NCBI GenBank assembly: GCA_002746535.1
Contig: NVWA01000026.1
Span: 1 to 64,000 of the forward strand
DNA: 64,000 nt
Source of the DNA: Planctomycetota bacterium
GTDB taxonomy: Bacteria > Planctomycetota > GCA-2746535
Direction: 5' to 3'
Shown here piece after piece: positions 1 to 8,364 of this stretch; position 1 is the first letter of the stretch; every line of letters starts with the position of its first letter. The notes under the pieces are model-generated. The model was not told the DNA's origin. It saw nothing but the letters and a program-made list of their open reading frames with translations, and made no database searches. The position numbers and the translations under genes are program-made.

Positions 1-49
1 GTGCTCTGATAATTTCAGTATCATCCACAATTAAAATCTTTGGGCTCAT
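1..49 (-). CDS. Response regulator, N-terminal fragment (cut by window edge)
   Basis: Reading leftward from an ATG at 49, the frame encodes MSPKILIVDDTEIIRA, the first beta strand and acidic pair of a CheY-like receiver domain. A good ribosome site (AGGAAG) lies 6 bases upstream of the ATG. The rest of the gene lies outside the window, so the output domain is unknown. It is transcribed away from the stand-alone receiver gene at 434. Confidence 0.75.
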   Translation of the reverse strand, partial: MSPKILIVDDTEIIRA

Positions 50-433
50 TTATTCTTCCTTAATCAAATCCAATAAACTATTTGATTCTGCAAGTTCTAG
101 GAAGATATTATAGTTATGTTTTTATATGAAAACAAGGCTTTGAGTAATAAATATGTAATGTATTTTAGTGTTACATTCCAATATTAGGTTTTCCAACTTA
201 CCAAAAAATAGATGTAGTAGGTAGTAATGCCTATAAGATTTAGGTTATTTTTTTTGGTCGAGGCGGTATAAATTTATTCCCAGTGCTTTATGTAAAAATA
301 TATAACTACTTACTTTATATAATCATACAATGAACTATTTTTTTTAATAACGGTATGAAAGTAGAAGATAATCGCTAGATAAAAATAATAATGGTTACTC
401 AACACACACTTGCTTTTATGTGGTGGATTTAAA
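50..433. other. Intergenic region between divergent receiver genes
   Basis: About 380 very AT-rich bases separate two divergently transcribed receiver-domain genes. I see no open frame of coding character, no strong hairpin and no promoter with both good boxes. Several TATAAT-like strings occur, as expected by chance at this composition. It presumably holds both promoters. Confidence 0.5.
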
Positions 434-802
434 ATGGATATATTAATTGTTGATGACGACAAAAGTATCACCGACGTATTATTTGATTATTTAAATATTG
501 ATTATAGTCTAAATATTTTTAATGATCCAATTAGAGCTTTGGAATGCTATAAAAGTAATCTAAATTTTGATGCAATAATTACAGATTTTTATATGCCTAT
601 TCTCTATGGTGATGGTTTAATAAGCCGAATACTTGCTTTGAATCCTCTGCAATCTTTTATTATTATATCTGGTCTGATTACTGACAAACAAAAAGATATT
701 TTGCATGAGTTTAAAGCATCAATACAAGTTATTCACAAGCCCTTTAAATTAAAAGATATAACTTTGGCATTAGAGGAAATTAAAAATAAATCAAATATTT
801 AA
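434..802 (+). CDS. Stand-alone CheY-like receiver protein
   Basis: A 122-residue single receiver domain with no output domain. The acidic cluster is D7-D8-D9, the predicted phospho-acceptor is D51 (in IITDFYMP), the switch Ser is S79 (IIISG) and the conserved Lys is K102 (HKPF). The frame is also open from a TTG at 410, but the ATG at 434 begins exactly where receiver domains begin, so I use it. Such proteins usually pass a phosphoryl signal within a two-component or chemotaxis pathway. No histidine kinase lies nearby, so the partner is unknown. Confidence 0.85.
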   Translation: MDILIVDDDKSITDVLFDYLNIDYSLNIFNDPIRALECYKSNLNFDAIITDFYMPILYGDGLISRILALNPLQSFIIISGLITDKQKDILHEFKASIQVIHKPFKLKDITLALEEIKNKSNI

Positions 803-882
803 TTTTTTATTTAACCAATATTTGATTTCATCGTTTTTACAATCTAGAATAATTGTTTACTTAAAATAAATGGAATATTATT

Positions 883-1041
883 ATGACAAAAAAGAAAATA
901 TTAATTATTGAAGATGATGAATTTTTAGCTGAACTTAATGATTATGAAATCATCTTGGATGTCATTCGTAAGCCATTTGATACTCCCGATTTAATTAAAA
1001 GAGTAAATGAAGTTTTGTCTGAGTTGTCAAACACCGTTTAA
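883..1041 (+). pseudogene. Receiver domain with internal in-frame deletion
   Basis: A 52-codon open frame joins a receiver start (KKKILIIEDDEFLAEL) directly to a receiver end (DVIRKPFDTPDLIKRV). About 60 residues of the middle are missing, including the phospho-acceptor Asp strand and the Ser/Thr switch strand; the Lys of KPF remains. The frame is intact, so a peptide could be made, but it cannot fold as a normal receiver. It lies 80 bases after an intact receiver gene and is probably a deletion remnant of a tandem copy. Confidence 0.75.
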
Positions 1042-1057
1042 ATCTTACCCGTACTAA

Positions 1058-1147
1058 GAAAAAGAATACCACGACCCCGAAGGCAACTTCCTAAAGAGAG
1101 AGCTGTTTGAAAAGGGGAAGTTGATTAAGACTGAGACTGAAGAGTAA
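1058..1147 (+). pseudogene. C-terminal gene fragment resembling a MORN-type repeat protein
   Basis: A 29-codon frame with no start codon reads EKEYHDPEGNFLKRELF and then GKLIKTETEE before a stop. The Y-x-D-x-x-G-N-x-x-K-R-E-L-x-x-x-G-K pattern is that of MORN-like repeats in YwqK-type proteins. Its base composition is richer in GC than the surroundings. It appears to be the 3' scrap of a gene lost during rearrangement of this patch. The family assignment is tentative. Confidence 0.4.
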
Positions 1148-1395
1148 TATTTTGAAAATTTTATCCGATTTATTTAATACGAATTCCAGCCTTAATATAT
1201 GCTGACTTCAATGTCTTATATTTAGCAGATGCTTTTTGTTTATACAGCTTCCAAGTCTTGAATTCTTCTTTTCCATTGTTTCGATTAACAAAAGGCTTGT
1301 TTGAAATTCTTAAGAAATACATCTTCATTAAAATGTTCTCTTTGAATGTTAGCTTTTTCATATGCCTTGGCCATACTGCCAAATCTGTCTATAGC

Positions 1396-1830
1396 GTTCC
1401 TATTCACTTTCGTGTAAGAGAGATTCTAGCTGAAATTAAAGATAAAACGGGCTTTATCTTTAATGCCGGTAAAAGTAAAAAATATCCTAATTGTGATGGG
1501 CCAATTCATGAGAGAAGATTGTTGACTAGGATTAAAAGGCTCTGTGATAAGCTTGAAATTGAAGGTTGCTTGCACAGTTTTAGAAAGTTCTTTTGTAGTT
1601 ATATGGCTAATTCTGGAGTACCGCCCGCGACACTAATTAAGTGGTCGGGGCACCAAGATTTAAAAGTTTTTATGGACCATTATTACAAATTAACGGACGA
1701 TGAGTCTATAGAAATAATGGAACAGTTTGAACCTCAAAACGCTGAATATAAAACGGCGGAGAATTCTGAGAGACAATCGAGAGACACTTTTAGAGATACC
1801 TTGTCGGTTTTAAAAATAAATGTCTCTTAG
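1396..1830 (+). pseudogene. 5'-truncated tyrosine recombinase (integrase) remnant
   Basis: From about VPIHFRVREI the frame matches the C-terminal half of a phage-type integrase. It has the box II motif H-S-F-R (LHSFRKFF), a downstream G-H (WSGHQDLKVF) and a Tyr candidate in MDHYYKL. The N-terminal core-binding domain and the first catalytic Arg are missing. The open frame extends upstream to 1258, but those 46 codons look unrelated. The stop lies 41 bases from the 3' end of tRNA-Ser, the usual geometry of an integrative element in a tRNA gene. It is probably inactive. Confidence 0.75.
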
Positions 1831-1871
1831 AGGTTTCGGGATAGCATCTTAGAGAGATAAAAAGAAAAAAG

Positions 1872-1957
1872 CGGAGGACAAAGGATTCGAACCTTCGGTG
1901 GGTTGCCCCACGCCGGTTTTCAAAACCGGTGCATTCGACCAACTCTGCCAATCCTCC
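1872..1957 (-). tRNA. tRNA-Ser (UGA)
   Basis: The reverse strand folds as a class II tRNA. The acceptor stem starts GGAGGAT and pairs with GTCCTCC. The anticodon stem CCGGT/ACCGG encloses the loop TTTGAAA, giving anticodon TGA. A long variable arm (GTGGG, GCAA loop, CCCAC) and the T-loop GGTTCGAATCC follow. No CCA is encoded. The integrase remnant points at its 3' end, so this gene was probably an attachment site. Confidence 0.95.
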
Positions 1958-1964
1958 GAATAGA

Positions 1965-2375
1965 TTAGTTGTGTAGTGAGATACTTGCCTCTTCTAAAAG
2001 ATCAGATGGGCAATAAATGGGGCAATTTGTTCTGATCGCAATCGCCAAAGCATCGCTTGGACGTGCGTCTATAGCCACTTCTGTGTCTCCTTCACAACGG
2101 CGAGAATTTATAACCGCATAGAATGTAGAGTCAACAATTTTTGTTAACAAAACGGAAATAACTTCTATATTTAGACTTTCAAAAAAGTTTAAAAAAAGGT
2201 CATGAGTTAGAGGTCTGTCAAAGCTTTCATCGAGCGCTTTAAGTTCAATTGCCTTGGCTTCTGCATGACCAATAAATATTGGTAAGAATTGATCGCCTGA
2301 CTTTTCCTTCAAAATAACGGTGTTATTTTGCTCATCATCATCAATTAAAATTCTGTATAGTTCTAGTTCAACCAC
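1965..2375 (-). CDS. BFN/DUF151 bifunctional-nuclease family protein
   Basis: A 136-residue protein that matches the BFN (DUF151) family over its whole length: LPIFIGHAEAKAI, RPLTHDLF and the conserved C-terminal RPSDALAIAIRT segment. Members of this family have been linked to RNase/DNase activity and stress responses, but their cellular role is poorly defined. The start is a GTG at 2375; no nearer ATG fits. The gene sits just upstream of tRNA-Ser on the same strand (7 bases apart) and is divergent from the flagellar operon. Confidence 0.85.
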   Translation of the reverse strand: MVELELYRILIDDDEQNNTVILKEKSGDQFLPIFIGHAEAKAIELKALDESFDRPLTHDLFLNFFESLNIEVISVLLTKIVDSTFYAVINSRRCEGDTEVAIDARPSDALAIAIRTNCPIYCPSDLLEEASISLHN

Positions 2376-2621
2376 AGTAATTATTTGGCCTTCAAAACGG
2401 TAATCTTATGTATATTCTAATGTTAATTTTATGAAAAAAGTACTTAAATCCTATTGAAAATCCTCGCTTTTGAAGACCCTGCGGAAATTTCCATTAACAG
2501 CATATTTTGCCGAATTTGTCTTCGCATACAAGGTGATATTTTTAGATAATATTAATCATAAGTATATAAATTGCAGTATCTTACGATGAATATTGAATGT
2601 TATGAATGTATTTTCAAAAAG

Positions 2622-2640
2622 TTGGTATTGCCCTTGCTTT
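2622..2640 (+). promoter_or_regulatory. Sigma-54-type promoter of the flgF operon
   Basis: The string TTGGTATTGCCCTTGCTTT has GG at 2624-2625 and GC at 2636-2637 separated by exactly 10 bases. That is the -24/-12 signature of RpoN promoters, and the -12 element TTGCTTT is close to consensus. It lies about 35 bases before the flgF start, which leaves room for a short leader with the GGGAGG ribosome site. RpoN control of rod and hook genes is common in polarly flagellated bacteria. Confidence 0.75.
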
Positions 2641-2673
2641 ATATCCTTTGAATAATTTTGAGGGAGGTTATAT

Positions 2674-3408
2674 ATGTTGTATGGAACTTACTTATCTGCT
2701 AACGGAATGAGAATGCAGATGAAAAAGCAAGGCGTTATTGCCAACAATCTGGCAAATGCCAATACTGTTGGTTTTAAACGCGATTTATTTTCAATTCAGG
2801 AAATGGGTACTGCCAATCAAAATACGGGAAGGTTATCACCTTGGGAAAGGAATGATAAATTCGATAAGTATGGTGGTCCGCAAATTCTTTCTACGCGAAC
2901 TTCATTTGAGAAAGGTGCCAATGTTTATACTGGTGGGAATCTCAATTTTTCAATTGAAGGTGAAGGCTTTTTTAAAGTCAAAGATTTTAAAACGGATGAA
3001 GTTTTTTACACCCGTAATGGACATTTTATGGTTGATAAAGAAGGCTTTTTAACCATGCCAAATAATGGTTTGCATGTTCTCGATAACGGGGATAACCAAA
3101 TTACGGTGGATAATTTAAATGGTTCAATTGCTGAAGTCATGAATGTTGTTAACTTCGATGATTTGACTCGTTTAAGTAAAAAAGAAGGTAATTTATTTAG
3201 TGTGGCACTAGATTCAAATGGAGAAAGACCGGTAGAGATACCTGCTACTTCAAAAGTGTTGACGGGTTTTCTTGAAGGCAGTAATACAAATGCCATCAAT
3301 GAGATGGTTTCAATGATAGAAGCGCATAGAGCTTATCAAGCTAATGCGAGTAATTTAAAATCACAAGATGAAAATCTAGGAACTTTAATTTCAATTTCTA
3401 GAATATAA
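2674..3408 (+). CDS. flgF: Flagellar basal-body rod protein FlgF
   Basis: A 244-residue axial protein. The N-terminal rod signature is GVIANNLANANTVGFKRD (residues 21-38), a central FlgE/F/G domain contains IEGEGFFKV, and the C-terminal coiled segment is EMVSMIEAHRAYQANA. It is shorter than FlgG and directly precedes it, as in many flgF-flgG pairs, so FlgF of the proximal rod is the best call. A strong GGGAGG ribosome site precedes the ATG. It is the first gene of a four-gene operon. Confidence 0.9.
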   Translation: MLYGTYLSANGMRMQMKKQGVIANNLANANTVGFKRDLFSIQEMGTANQNTGRLSPWERNDKFDKYGGPQILSTRTSFEKGANVYTGGNLNFSIEGEGFFKVKDFKTDEVFYTRNGHFMVDKEGFLTMPNNGLHVLDNGDNQITVDNLNGSIAEVMNVVNFDDLTRLSKKEGNLFSVALDSNGERPVEIPATSKVLTGFLEGSNTNAINEMVSMIEAHRAYQANASNLKSQDENLGTLISISRI

Positions 3409-3420
3409 TAGGAGATAATT

Positions 3421-4203
3421 ATGTTAAGAGCATTATGGAGTGGAGCAACGGGCATGAAAGCCCAAAGTCAAAATATTGACGTGATTGCGAATAACTTAGC
3501 AAACGTTAATACAACAGGATTTAAAAAATCAAAAGCTTTATTTTCGGATCTACAATACGAACAAATTAAAGCTGCTGGTTTAAATACTACTGCAGATACA
3601 ATCAATCCGACAGGTATTGAAATTGGATTAGGTGTAAAAAATTCTTCAGTCATAAAAATATTTACTCAGGGTACTCCTGAAATTACGGATAGACCTTTGG
3701 ACCTTGTTATTGAAGGTGAAGGTTTCTTTAAAGTTGTTCAGGGTGGTCAAGATTTTTATACACGAAATGGTGCTTTTACGCTAAATGACCAAGGAATTAT
3801 TACGACTGCGGAAGGCTATGAACTTGATGGAGCCTTTACAGTAGGTGCTGAAGCAAAAAATATTAATATTGGTGTTGATGGAACGATAACATCATCTGAC
3901 GGATTAGGGGTTACTACTGAAATTGGTAGAATTCAGCTTCACCAGTTCAGAAACCCAGCCGGTCTAACTTCGAAAGGACGATCCTTATATATTGCCACGA
4001 ACGCTTCAGGTGTTCCGGTCGCTGTTAATCCAAGTGAAAACGGTGAAAGTAGTATTCTTAATGGATCGCTTGAATTATCAAATGTTCAAGCTGTAGAAGA
4101 AATGGTAGGAATGATCAAAGCTCAAAGGGCATATGAGTTAAATTCAAGATCAATTACAACTGCCGATCAAATGTTACAAGAAGTTAATAATCTTAAGAGG
4201 TAA
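3421..4203 (+). CDS. flgG: Flagellar distal rod protein FlgG
   Basis: At 260 residues it has exactly the length of enterobacterial FlgG. It carries the rod signature DVIANNLANVNTTGFKKSKA near the N-terminus, DLVIEGEGFFKV in the core, and EEMVGMIKAQRAYELNSRSI at the C-terminus. It forms the distal rod that crosses the P- and L-rings. It starts 12 bases after flgF behind AGGAGA. Its TAA overlaps the flgA ATG by one base, so translation is probably coupled. Confidence 0.95.
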   Translation: MLRALWSGATGMKAQSQNIDVIANNLANVNTTGFKKSKALFSDLQYEQIKAAGLNTTADTINPTGIEIGLGVKNSSVIKIFTQGTPEITDRPLDLVIEGEGFFKVVQGGQDFYTRNGAFTLNDQGIITTAEGYELDGAFTVGAEAKNINIGVDGTITSSDGLGVTTEIGRIQLHQFRNPAGLTSKGRSLYIATNASGVPVAVNPSENGESSILNGSLELSNVQAVEEMVGMIKAQRAYELNSRSITTADQMLQEVNNLKR

Positions 4204-5264
4204 TGAAAATGGAAACGGTTAGAGCCTTATTAGTGTTGTTGTTTTTTCTTATAGTGGGATGTTTGTTGTCTGTTATTCAAGCAGATGAGATATCGCATGA
4301 AGAAGTTCAACAAAAAATAGTTTTAGAAAAAGTAAATAATATTTCCAATCTATTTATTAGAGTAAAGGACTTAACCAGTTCTGCTGTTGACAAAAGAATT
4401 GGTAATGTACTTATATCACGTAGGCCATTGCCAAATAAGTCTATCACACTTTATAGACATCAAGTGGAAAAACTAATTAGAACTCAAATTCGCAATGTGG
4501 ATTTGAGTCAATTTGAAATACCGGATGAAGTATTAATTACTTATATTCCTAAGAAAAGAAATACAGTTAATAAAAGTAATATGGTGACTTCCAATACGGT
4601 GAATTCATTAACCAATAAGCAACAAGTTTCAACGATCAATATGGATGAAGTTTTGTTATTGGTTACTGATCATGTGAAAGTTAAATTGAAAAAATATTCT
4701 GCTGAAGTCTCCCTTTTTTCATCTAATTCTAAGGTGGATTGGAAGGTAAAGGTTGGTGAGGGTTATGACTTAAAAGTATTGCCCGGAATATTTATTAAAA
4801 AAAATAGAATTATTGCTAAGATCGGTGTGTATTACGAAAATAAAATTATTAATTCGAGATCAATATCATTCAAAGCAGACATTTTTGTGAAAGTATTGAT
4901 TACTAATGCGAAGTTTAATAAAGGACACGTTGCTTCTAAAAGTGACTTTTATTGGGATCACGTACCTTATTCTACTAAAGCATTATCTTTTGTGCGTGAT
5001 ATTTCTTTTTTTAAAAATAAAGTTTTTAAACGAGGTGTTGCCTTAGGTTCTGGGGTTTTATATTCAGATGTGGAGATGCCTGTGTTAATTAAAAAGGGAG
5101 CTTTAGTGAGAGTTGTCGTCAAAGGAAAATCCTTTACGATTGAAACACATGGTATAGCTAAAACTTCAGGTAAAAAAGGCGAGATGATAGAAGTGATGAT
5201 CTATAATACTAAAAAAGTTGTTCCTTGTTCTATTGTAGGAATTAATCAGGTGAATTTATTGTGA
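4203..5264 (+). CDS. flgA: Flagellar P-ring assembly chaperone FlgA
   Basis: A 353-residue secreted protein. The N-terminal signal peptide ends near IQADE. The C-terminal 120 residues form the SAF/ChapFlgA domain (FNKGHVASKSDFYW, RGVALGSGVLYSDVEM, KGALVRVVVKGKSF). FlgA acts in the periplasm to help FlgI polymerise into the P-ring. It is longer than enteric FlgA (about 220 residues) because of an extended N-terminal half. No flgI is present in this window, so FlgA's client must be encoded elsewhere. Confidence 0.85.
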   Translation: MKMETVRALLVLLFFLIVGCLLSVIQADEISHEEVQQKIVLEKVNNISNLFIRVKDLTSSAVDKRIGNVLISRRPLPNKSITLYRHQVEKLIRTQIRNVDLSQFEIPDEVLITYIPKKRNTVNKSNMVTSNTVNSLTNKQQVSTINMDEVLLLVTDHVKVKLKKYSAEVSLFSSNSKVDWKVKVGEGYDLKVLPGIFIKKNRIIAKIGVYYENKIINSRSISFKADIFVKVLITNAKFNKGHVASKSDFYWDHVPYSTKALSFVRDISFFKNKVFKRGVALGSGVLYSDVEMPVLIKKGALVRVVVKGKSFTIETHGIAKTSGKKGEMIEVMIYNTKKVVPCSIVGINQVNLL

Positions 5265-5277
5265 TAAAGGATGAGCA

Positions 5278-5967
5278 ATGAGAAAGCATAATTATGTAAC
5301 AATTTTAATAAGTTGTATTTTAATGGCTGGGCCTGTGATGGCAGATTCTTTGTTTGAAAAAGCAAAAAAGAAGGAAGCCAAAGCAAAAAGTTTGGGTGGT
5401 GATTTTACGGTAAATGATTTATATAAATTACCTAAAAAAATCATTAAAGTTCATGACTTGGTTACTGTAAAAATACATGAAGTAATTAAGTCGAAAAACA
5501 GGAAAGACACTAAGACATCAAAAGATTCTTCAATTCTAGCTCAAGTTAAGAAAGCATTCACTCTTGATACTTCATTTACCGAGAGAGGTGATTTATATGG
5601 AGCTAGATCAGATATCTTGACAGGGGCATTGCCGGAAATGGAATTGGCGGGTACTAAAGAATTTGCGGGTTCTGTTGATATTAAAGACGATGTAACCTTC
5701 CAAGCCACGATAACTTGTGAAGTAATTAAAGTATTACCCAATGGTAATTTAGTCTTAGAAGCTCGTAAAACGACTAAGCAAAACAAAGAAACACAAACAA
5801 TTTTATTTACAGGTACTGTTCGGTCTGTAGATGTTAAAGATGACAATACTGTTACTTCTAATAGAGTTCATGGTGCTAATATTGAATATATTGGTAAAGG
5901 ACCTTTATCTAACAATGCCAAGAAAGGTTTGTTGTCTAAATTATTTGACATTGTCTTTCCACTATAA
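5278..5967 (+). CDS. flgH: Flagellar L-ring protein FlgH
   Basis: A 229-residue protein, close to the usual FlgH length. It contains the family core VHDLVTVKIHEV, a middle segment ending in VTFQATITCEVIKVLPNGN, and the C-terminal IEYIGKGPLSNNAKKG. FlgH forms the outer-membrane L-ring, direct evidence of a Gram-negative envelope. The N-terminus has a signal peptide. A possible lipobox (LISC at residues 10-13) exists, but the preceding hydrophobic stretch is very short, so cleavage after VMA is equally likely. It is the last gene of the operon. Confidence 0.9.
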   Translation: MRKHNYVTILISCILMAGPVMADSLFEKAKKKEAKAKSLGGDFTVNDLYKLPKKIIKVHDLVTVKIHEVIKSKNRKDTKTSKDSSILAQVKKAFTLDTSFTERGDLYGARSDILTGALPEMELAGTKEFAGSVDIKDDVTFQATITCEVIKVLPNGNLVLEARKTTKQNKETQTILFTGTVRSVDVKDDNTVTSNRVHGANIEYIGKGPLSNNAKKGLLSKLFDIVFPL

Positions 5968-5982
5968 TATTTTCTTCTTTAA

Positions 5983-6004
5983 GAGGCGTAAATTCTTACG
6001 CCTC
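5983..6004. terminator. Hairpin after flgH
   Basis: A perfect 9-bp stem, GAGGCGTAA paired with TTACGCCTC around the loop ATTC, lies 16 bases after the flgH stop. There is no clean T-run after it on the + strand, so it may act as a weak terminator or an mRNA-stabilising hairpin. It marks the end of the flagellar operon. Confidence 0.6.
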
Positions 6005-6086
6005 GATAATATACACTTGACCACAACTTATTTATCTTCTAAAATACTGCTTTAGTAATTTTCAATTCAACATAAAGAATTTATAA

Positions 6087-6857
6087 ATGAGTGAAAACCA
6101 AGAATTTAAAAAATTTATCGAACAATTAGCTGATGTCAGCGAACAAAATATATTGAAGTATATGGACAAAGACTTTTCTGTTGAATATAAAGAAGATAAA
6201 TCACCCGTAACTATTGTGGATAAATCTACGGAAGAAATTCTTCGAAAAATGATAGAGAAGGAGTTTCCGGATCACTTAATTATTGGAGAAGAGTTCGGAG
6301 GTTCAACGGATATTACCGATGAATATACTTGGGTGTTAGATCCCATTGATGGTACTAAATCTTTTATTGCAGGGATTCCTTTGTTTGGAACATTAATTGC
6401 CTTGTTAAAGGATGGTAAACCTTTTATGGGTTGTATTAATGTACCCTGTCAAAAAGAAAGAATGATTGGCGTAATAGGTGAAGAGACGACACTTAATGGT
6501 AGGGTAGTTCGAGCAAAGGAGACGGGTGATATTTCTAATGCCGTATTATTAACAACATGTATGAATGACGCTATCAAATACTTTGGCGATACGTTTTTAT
6601 CACTACAAAGCCGTGTTGCTTATACCCGAACCTGGGGAGATTGTTATGGACATCTAATGGTAGCTTGTGGAAGGGCGGATATTATGATTGATCCGGAATT
6701 GAATTTATGGGATATTGCGGCATTAATGCCTTGTGTTGTTGGATCTGGCGCTTCATTTTATAATTTTGATGGTGATTGTATGGGGTTGGAAGATCAGGTT
6801 TTTTCATCTTGTAAAAACTTAAAAGCTGATGTTTTAGCTGTTTTAAAAAATCAGTGA
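6087..6857 (+). CDS. hisN: Histidinol-phosphatase, inositol-monophosphatase family
   Basis: A 256-residue Mg-dependent phosphatase of the IMPase fold. Metal-binding motifs are GEE (residues 67-69) and DPIDGT (85-90), with a C-terminal NLWDIAAL. The segment RTWGDCYGHLMVACGRADIM is the signature of the HisN-type histidinol-phosphatase branch, so histidine biosynthesis is the likely role. Related family members hydrolyse inositol-1-phosphate or PAP, and activity on those cannot be excluded. The downstream acylphosphatase overlaps it by four bases. Confidence 0.75.
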   Translation: MSENQEFKKFIEQLADVSEQNILKYMDKDFSVEYKEDKSPVTIVDKSTEEILRKMIEKEFPDHLIIGEEFGGSTDITDEYTWVLDPIDGTKSFIAGIPLFGTLIALLKDGKPFMGCINVPCQKERMIGVIGEETTLNGRVVRAKETGDISNAVLLTTCMNDAIKYFGDTFLSLQSRVAYTRTWGDCYGHLMVACGRADIMIDPELNLWDIAALMPCVVGSGASFYNFDGDCMGLEDQVFSSCKNLKADVLAVLKNQ

Positions 6858-7132
6858 ATACCGTTCATTATAATATTAGAGTTTCTGGAAGAGTGCAAGG
6901 TGTTGCTTTCAGGAAATACACCTATGATAAAGCACGAGCGTTTGGTATCACGGGGTTCGTTAAGAATGATTCTGACGGTGATGTCATCATTGAGGTTGAG
7001 GGTGATGAAGGTGTTTTAAAAGAGTTCGTTCAATGGTGTCATAAAGGTTCTCCCTTTTCAAAAGTTAATTCTGTTGAGGTTACGGAGGGTTCTCTGAGAT
7101 CTTTTAATACATTTGAAATATTATCTTATTAA
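6854..7132 (+). CDS. acyP: Acylphosphatase
   Basis: A 92-residue acylphosphatase that hydrolyses carboxyl-phosphate bonds such as acetyl phosphate. The catalytic Arg is R20 in GRVQGVAFR and the catalytic Asn is N38 in GFVKN. The GTG start at 6854 overlaps the hisN stop (GTGA), so the two are translationally coupled. It ends just before a palindrome that separates it from a convergent gene. Confidence 0.92.
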   Translation: MNTVHYNIRVSGRVQGVAFRKYTYDKARAFGITGFVKNDSDGDVIIEVEGDEGVLKEFVQWCHKGSPFSKVNSVEVTEGSLRSFNTFEILSY

Positions 7133-7138
7133 GTTTTT

Positions 7139-7158
7139 AGACAATGCATGCATTGTCT
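7139..7158. terminator. 20-base perfect palindrome between convergent genes
   Basis: The palindrome AGACAATGCA/TGCATTGTCT lies between acyP (+) and the HupE-like gene (-). It follows TTTTT and is followed by TTATT, so it could work as a terminator in both directions. The centre is self-complementary, so a protein-binding operator is also possible. Confidence 0.5.
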
Positions 7159-7218
7159 TATTGATTAGGTGTAATGCGTATTGTTTTTAATTATCATTTT
7201 TTAATGTTGATGTGCGGA

Positions 7219-8355
7219 TTAAAAAATGGGTAGGCGGTCAACTAGGAGGTAAGTTGCGCATGCCGCAATGATGAAAGATGTGGGTTTGACTAGTTTTGAA
7301 TGATACCAATCCTTTTTTCTAAACCATGCGCCGATTAATAACCATGCTGTTAAAATGACCGTTATTTGCCCTAACTCAACTCCGATATTAAATGAAAAAA
7401 GAGAGCTTAACCTTAAATCAGCTGGTAATTGCATTTCTTTAATGACTCCCGCAAAACCTAATCCGTGCATTAATCCAAATCCAAAGACGATATAGAGCCG
7501 GCTGTGACCAATCTCTTTCTTTACATAGTTCTCGATAGCAATTACGATAATAGATAGCGCTATTAATGGTTCTATTATTGTTGCAGGCAAGGAGATTAAT
7601 CCATACACACAAAGTCCTAGAGTGATTGAGTGGGCAATGGTAAATGTCGTAACTTGTTTTAATAGGCTCGGCCATGTTATAAAACTTAAAAATAAACAGA
7701 GAACAAAAAGTATGTGATCAAAACCTTTTGGTATGATGTGTATGAAGCCTTGAAATGTGAATTCTTTAAAAACATCCCAAGTAGAGGCCGGTAGATTTTT
7801 TAATAGAATATCTTTCTTATTCTCCGGTTCAACGAATTGTGGGGCTAAGTGGATTTTTTCACCCATTGCTATGTTAATAAAATGTTTTTTATTTTTCCAG
7901 TGATTTTCCCAAGTAAGAATTTTTGTGAATAAGGGATATTTTCCTGTAATGTTTATTTGGCAAAAGGCTTCTTTGACATGATAAGATTTTTCATGCCCAA
8001 CAAATAATAGCTCAATCGGTTTTCGATCTTTTAATTTAAAAGTTATGGTTTTTTCTGGAATGTTTCCGTCAAATGAAAAGTTGAATTTATTCAATATTTT
8101 TAATTTATTTTTTTTAAGAACTTCAATAAATTGTTCATTTGATATTGCGATTAACTCTTCATATTTATCATTGTATTTTTTAAAATTAAAAGGTTCGGTT
8201 GTGCTGAGCAAATGTGGTATATGCAATAAAGCAGTGATATGGAAGGTTCCGTCTGGTTTAAAATTAATTTTAATATTTACAAAATTTATTTTGTGAGCGT
8301 AGGTATTTATTGAAAGAAAAAAGAAAAGAAGAAAAAGTATTAAGATCTTTTTCAA
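7219..8355 (-). CDS. HupE/UreJ-like membrane protein
   Basis: A 378-residue protein with a signal peptide (residues 1-20), an extracytoplasmic domain of about 180 residues, and a C-terminal six- or seven-helix HupE/UreJ_2 membrane domain. The domain begins at GFIHIIPKGFDHILFVL and has the conserved TFTIAHSITLGL and FGLMHGLGFAG motifs. Histidines within the helices suggest metal handling. HupE relatives are nickel or cobalt permeases, but this long form with an outer domain is widespread and uncharacterised. No hydrogenase or urease genes are nearby. It follows mqnE by 9 bases on the same strand. Confidence 0.75.
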   Translation of the reverse strand: MKKILILFLLFFFLSINTYAHKINFVNIKINFKPDGTFHITALLHIPHLLSTTEPFNFKKYNDKYEELIAISNEQFIEVLKKNKLKILNKFNFSFDGNIPEKTITFKLKDRKPIELLFVGHEKSYHVKEAFCQINITGKYPLFTKILTWENHWKNKKHFINIAMGEKIHLAPQFVEPENKKDILLKNLPASTWDVFKEFTFQGFIHIIPKGFDHILFVLCLFLSFITWPSLLKQVTTFTIAHSITLGLCVYGLISLPATIIEPLIALSIIVIAIENYVKKEIGHSRLYIVFGFGLMHGLGFAGVIKEMQLPADLRLSSLFSFNIGVELGQITVILTAWLLIGAWFRKKDWYHSKLVKPTSFIIAACATYLLVDRLPIF

Positions 8356-8364
8356 GAGTTGGCC

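Noticed and set aside
1170..1382. 70-residue Lys-rich minus-strand frame in the decayed patch
   Set aside because: It overlaps the upstream part of the integrase frame on the other strand, matches nothing I know and has no ribosome site. It may be part of a relic but cannot be supported as a gene.
1258..1395. Upstream extension of the integrase frame
   Set aside because: The 46 codons before VPIHF do not resemble a recombinase and are probably chance open frame after a 5' deletion.
5831..6055. 74-residue frame after flgH
   Set aside because: It begins inside flgH in another frame and covers the hairpin at 5983-6004; no coding character.
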